DNA of 64,000 nucleotides, from NCBI RefSeq assembly GCF_003339815.1, contig NZ_PPTT01000004.1:140909-204908 (forward strand), read 5' to 3'. The notes under the pieces were generated by a model. The model was not told the DNA's origin. It ran no database searches and saw only the letters and a program-made list of their open reading frames with translations. Origin of the DNA: Eggerthella sinensis (GTDB lineage: Bacteria; Actinomycetota; Coriobacteriia; Coriobacteriales; Eggerthellaceae). Numbering within the stretch: position 1 is the first letter of the stretch; each line of letters starts with the position of its first letter. The translations under genes were made by a program, and so were the position numbers. Positions 62,526-64,000 of the stretch are shown here, piece after piece.

Positions 62526-63825
62526 GGATGCGGCGCTTGCCGCGCGGCCGACGCTGCGAGCGTGGATCGACGAATACGCCGCCATCGAACGCGACTGCCT
62601 CGATGCGTTGGCTCGCGAGGGCATCGACCTCGCCGCGGTCGGGCGCTTCGACGCGGAGACGGCGGCCGTCAAGCGACGTCTCCGCGCGAAGGGCGCGGCG
62701 TTTCGCAACGGCGAAGCGAGCATCGTAGTCGGTCCGCTGTCTCCCGCGTGCGCGGCGTGCTCGACCGGCTTGGGCAGCAAGACATTCGTCCTGTCCATGC
62801 GGTGCAATCGCGACTGCTACTTCTGCTTCAACGTGAACCAAGGCGACGGTGCGGCGTGCGACGGGTTCAACGACGCATGGCGTGCCGAGGTGGATGCGTT
62901 CGCCGCACGCTGCGACGAGGTAACCCATGTGGGATTGTCGGGCGGCGAGCCGCTGCTGTTTGGCGAGGAGTCCGTCGCGTTCGTGCGCCACGTTCGCTCC
63001 GAGCACCCCGATGCGCATGTGCGCATTTACACGGCGGGAGACTTCCTCGACGAGGCGATCTTGTCAGCGCTGTGCGACGCCGGGCTCGACGAGCTGCGCA
63101 TGAGCGTCAAGCTCGACGTGCGCGATGCGTGCGATAGCGCGCGGGTCGAGGCGATGTTGGACGAACCGCTGCGCAAGCTCGCGCTCGCGCAGCGGTTCGT
63201 TCCCGCCGTGATGGTGGAGATGCCGGCGATCCCGGGCACCGGCGACGCCATGCGCGAGCTGCTTGCGCGGCTCGACGACCAGGGCGTCTTCGGAATCAAC
63301 CTGCTCGAGTTCGGCTATCCGATGAGCGACTGGGAGGCGTTTCGCGCGCGCGGCTTCGAGGTTCGCAACCCGCCGTACGTCGTTGCGTACGACTACGCCT
63401 ATCCGGCGGGGCTGCCCATCGACGGTAGCGAGTTTTTATGCTTGGAGCTGCTGGAATACGCACTGGACGAGGGGCTGTCGCTTGGCGTGCACTACTGCTC
63501 GCTCGAGAACAAGAACCGCGGGCAGGTGTTTCGCCAGAATGCGGAAGTTCCTCTCGACCCGATGCTCTACAAGCTCGACGAGGAAGATTTTTTCTACAAG
63601 ACCCTGAAGGTGTTCGACGGCGACGTGGCCGTTGTGCGCGAACGCTTCGAGGCGCTCGGCGCATCGTTCGCCATCGACGCCGGCGACGGCAGCCTGCAAT
63701 GCCATCCGGATCGGCTCGAAGACGTGGCTGATCTGGACGTGCTGCCGACGCTGTCGTACAACGTGGTGGAGCGAACCGCTCGCGGGTGCTCGCTTCGCGA
63801 ACTCAAGCTTGAGACGACGAGATGA
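62515..63825 (+). CDS. radical SAM protein in the Mo-oxidoreductase operon
   Basis: A 436-residue radical SAM enzyme. The cluster motif is CNRDCYFCFNV with C97, C101 and C104; VGLSGGEPLLFG is the SAM-binding GGE motif. An extra pair, CAAC at residues 79-82, precedes it. The C-terminal third shows no motif I can assign. It lies between a membrane heme-type protein and a TorD-type chaperone, so a role in maturing the oxidoreductase or modifying a subunit is likely by context only. The ATG at 62515 has GGAGG upstream. Confidence 0.88.
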   Translation: MATRDAALAARPTLRAWIDEYAAIERDCLDALAREGIDLAAVGRFDAETAAVKRRLRAKGAAFRNGEASIVVGPLSPACAACSTGLGSKTFVLSMRCNRDCYFCFNVNQGDGAACDGFNDAWRAEVDAFAARCDEVTHVGLSGGEPLLFGEESVAFVRHVRSEHPDAHVRIYTAGDFLDEAILSALCDAGLDELRMSVKLDVRDACDSARVEAMLDEPLRKLALAQRFVPAVMVEMPAIPGTGDAMRELLARLDDQGVFGINLLEFGYPMSDWEAFRARGFEVRNPPYVVAYDYAYPAGLPIDGSEFLCLELLEYALDEGLSLGVHYCSLENKNRGQVFRQNAEVPLDPMLYKLDEEDFFYKTLKVFDGDVAVVRERFEALGASFAIDAGDGSLQCHPDRLEDVADLDVLPTLSYNVVERTARGCSLRELKLETTR

Positions 63826-63834
63826 GGAGCTGCA

Positions 63835-64000
63835 ATGAGTGATGTGGGAGTCTGGCAGGTTCGCGCCGCCGCCTGGGAGCTGCTGGCGCTGTCGCTGCGC
63901 TACCCGGACGAGGTGCTGGGCGAGGCGATAGCGAGCGGCGAGTGGGAGGCGGCCGCCGCCGAGATCGCGGAGGCGCTGGGGATCGGCGAAGGGGAGGAGG
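63835..64000 (+). CDS. TorD/DmsD-like molecular chaperone (5' part only)
   Basis: Only the first 55 codons are in the window. The start MSDVGVWQVRAAAWELLALSLRYPDE resembles the N-terminus of TorD/DmsD chaperones, which hold Tat-exported Mo enzymes for cofactor insertion. The ribosome site is GAGGAG. It is nine bases after the radical SAM gene and belongs to the same operon. The family call rests on a short fragment and on context. Confidence 0.75.
   Translation, partial: MSDVGVWQVRAAAWELLALSLRYPDEVLGEAIASGEWEAAAAEIAEALGIGEGEE

Overview
The window is a high-GC, gene-dense chromosome segment that most resembles an anaerobic actinobacterium of the Eggerthellaceae (Eggerthella/Gordonibacter type). 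The evidence is the mix of gene families: a Tat-exported molybdopterin oxidoreductase with FeS and NrfD subunits and a TorD-type chaperone, a Tat lipoprotein flavin reductase divergent from a membrane-bound LuxR regulator, a soluble four-subunit NiFe hydrogenase, a GlpA-type dehydrogenase fused to an NAD(P)/FAD oxidoreductase, and several apparently leaderless promoters. The genus is inferred from family content and not proven.

Layout. 0-3.7 kb: GlpA-like fusion flavoprotein, DUF1667 protein and a small membrane protein. 4-10.4 kb: DEAD-box helicase and a GT28-type glycosyltransferase (minus strand), then a pair of paralogous EamA/DMT transporters in inverted orientation around tRNA-Glu and a LysR regulator. 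10.4-16.8 kb: the addB-addA recombination nuclease operon. 16.8-20.7 kb: a GtrB-like glycosyltransferase and GtrA flank a hybrid sensor kinase. 20.7-25.8 kb: dCTP deaminase, an RNA uridine methyltransferase, tRNA-Arg, a cyclophilin, a TPR membrane protein and Ndk. 25.9-30.0 kb: NiFe hydrogenase operon (beta-gamma-delta-alpha). 30.2-33.8 kb: the LuxR/flavoprotein pair, with related palindromic repeats on both sides. 34.0-43.7 kb: the cell-elongation operon mreB-mreC-mreD-mrdA-rodA, continuing into a DUF697-like gene and the radical-SAM pair TIGR03960/TIGR03936. 43.7-45.8 kb: a DUF1254/DUF1214 gene and two identical tRNA-Asp genes that bracket a perfect 16-bp parS site, which suggests the region lies toward the replication origin. 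45.8-51.1 kb: a MarR regulator with a heterodimeric ABC exporter, and a HAD phosphatase. 51.2-54.2 kb: an AAA+-like protein without a P-loop, an Rrf2 regulator and a MutY-like glycosylase without Fe-S ligands. 54.6-56.9 kb: an orphan NrfD-like protein, a YtrA-type GntR regulator and a slipin. 57.2-64 kb: an oxidoreductase operon (catalytic Mo subunit, FeS subunit, NrfD anchor, small CX4CX4CH protein, DUF4405 membrane protein, radical SAM protein, TorD chaperone) that runs off the right edge.

Together the genes describe an anaerobe that couples hydrogen or reduced-cofactor oxidation to membrane-associated reductases, next to core chromosome functions. The strongest non-gene signals are the parS site, a family of short GC-rich palindromic repeats, a 27-bp inverted repeat at 3.8-3.9 kb, and TANNNT hexamers 6-9 bases upstream of several ATG codons.
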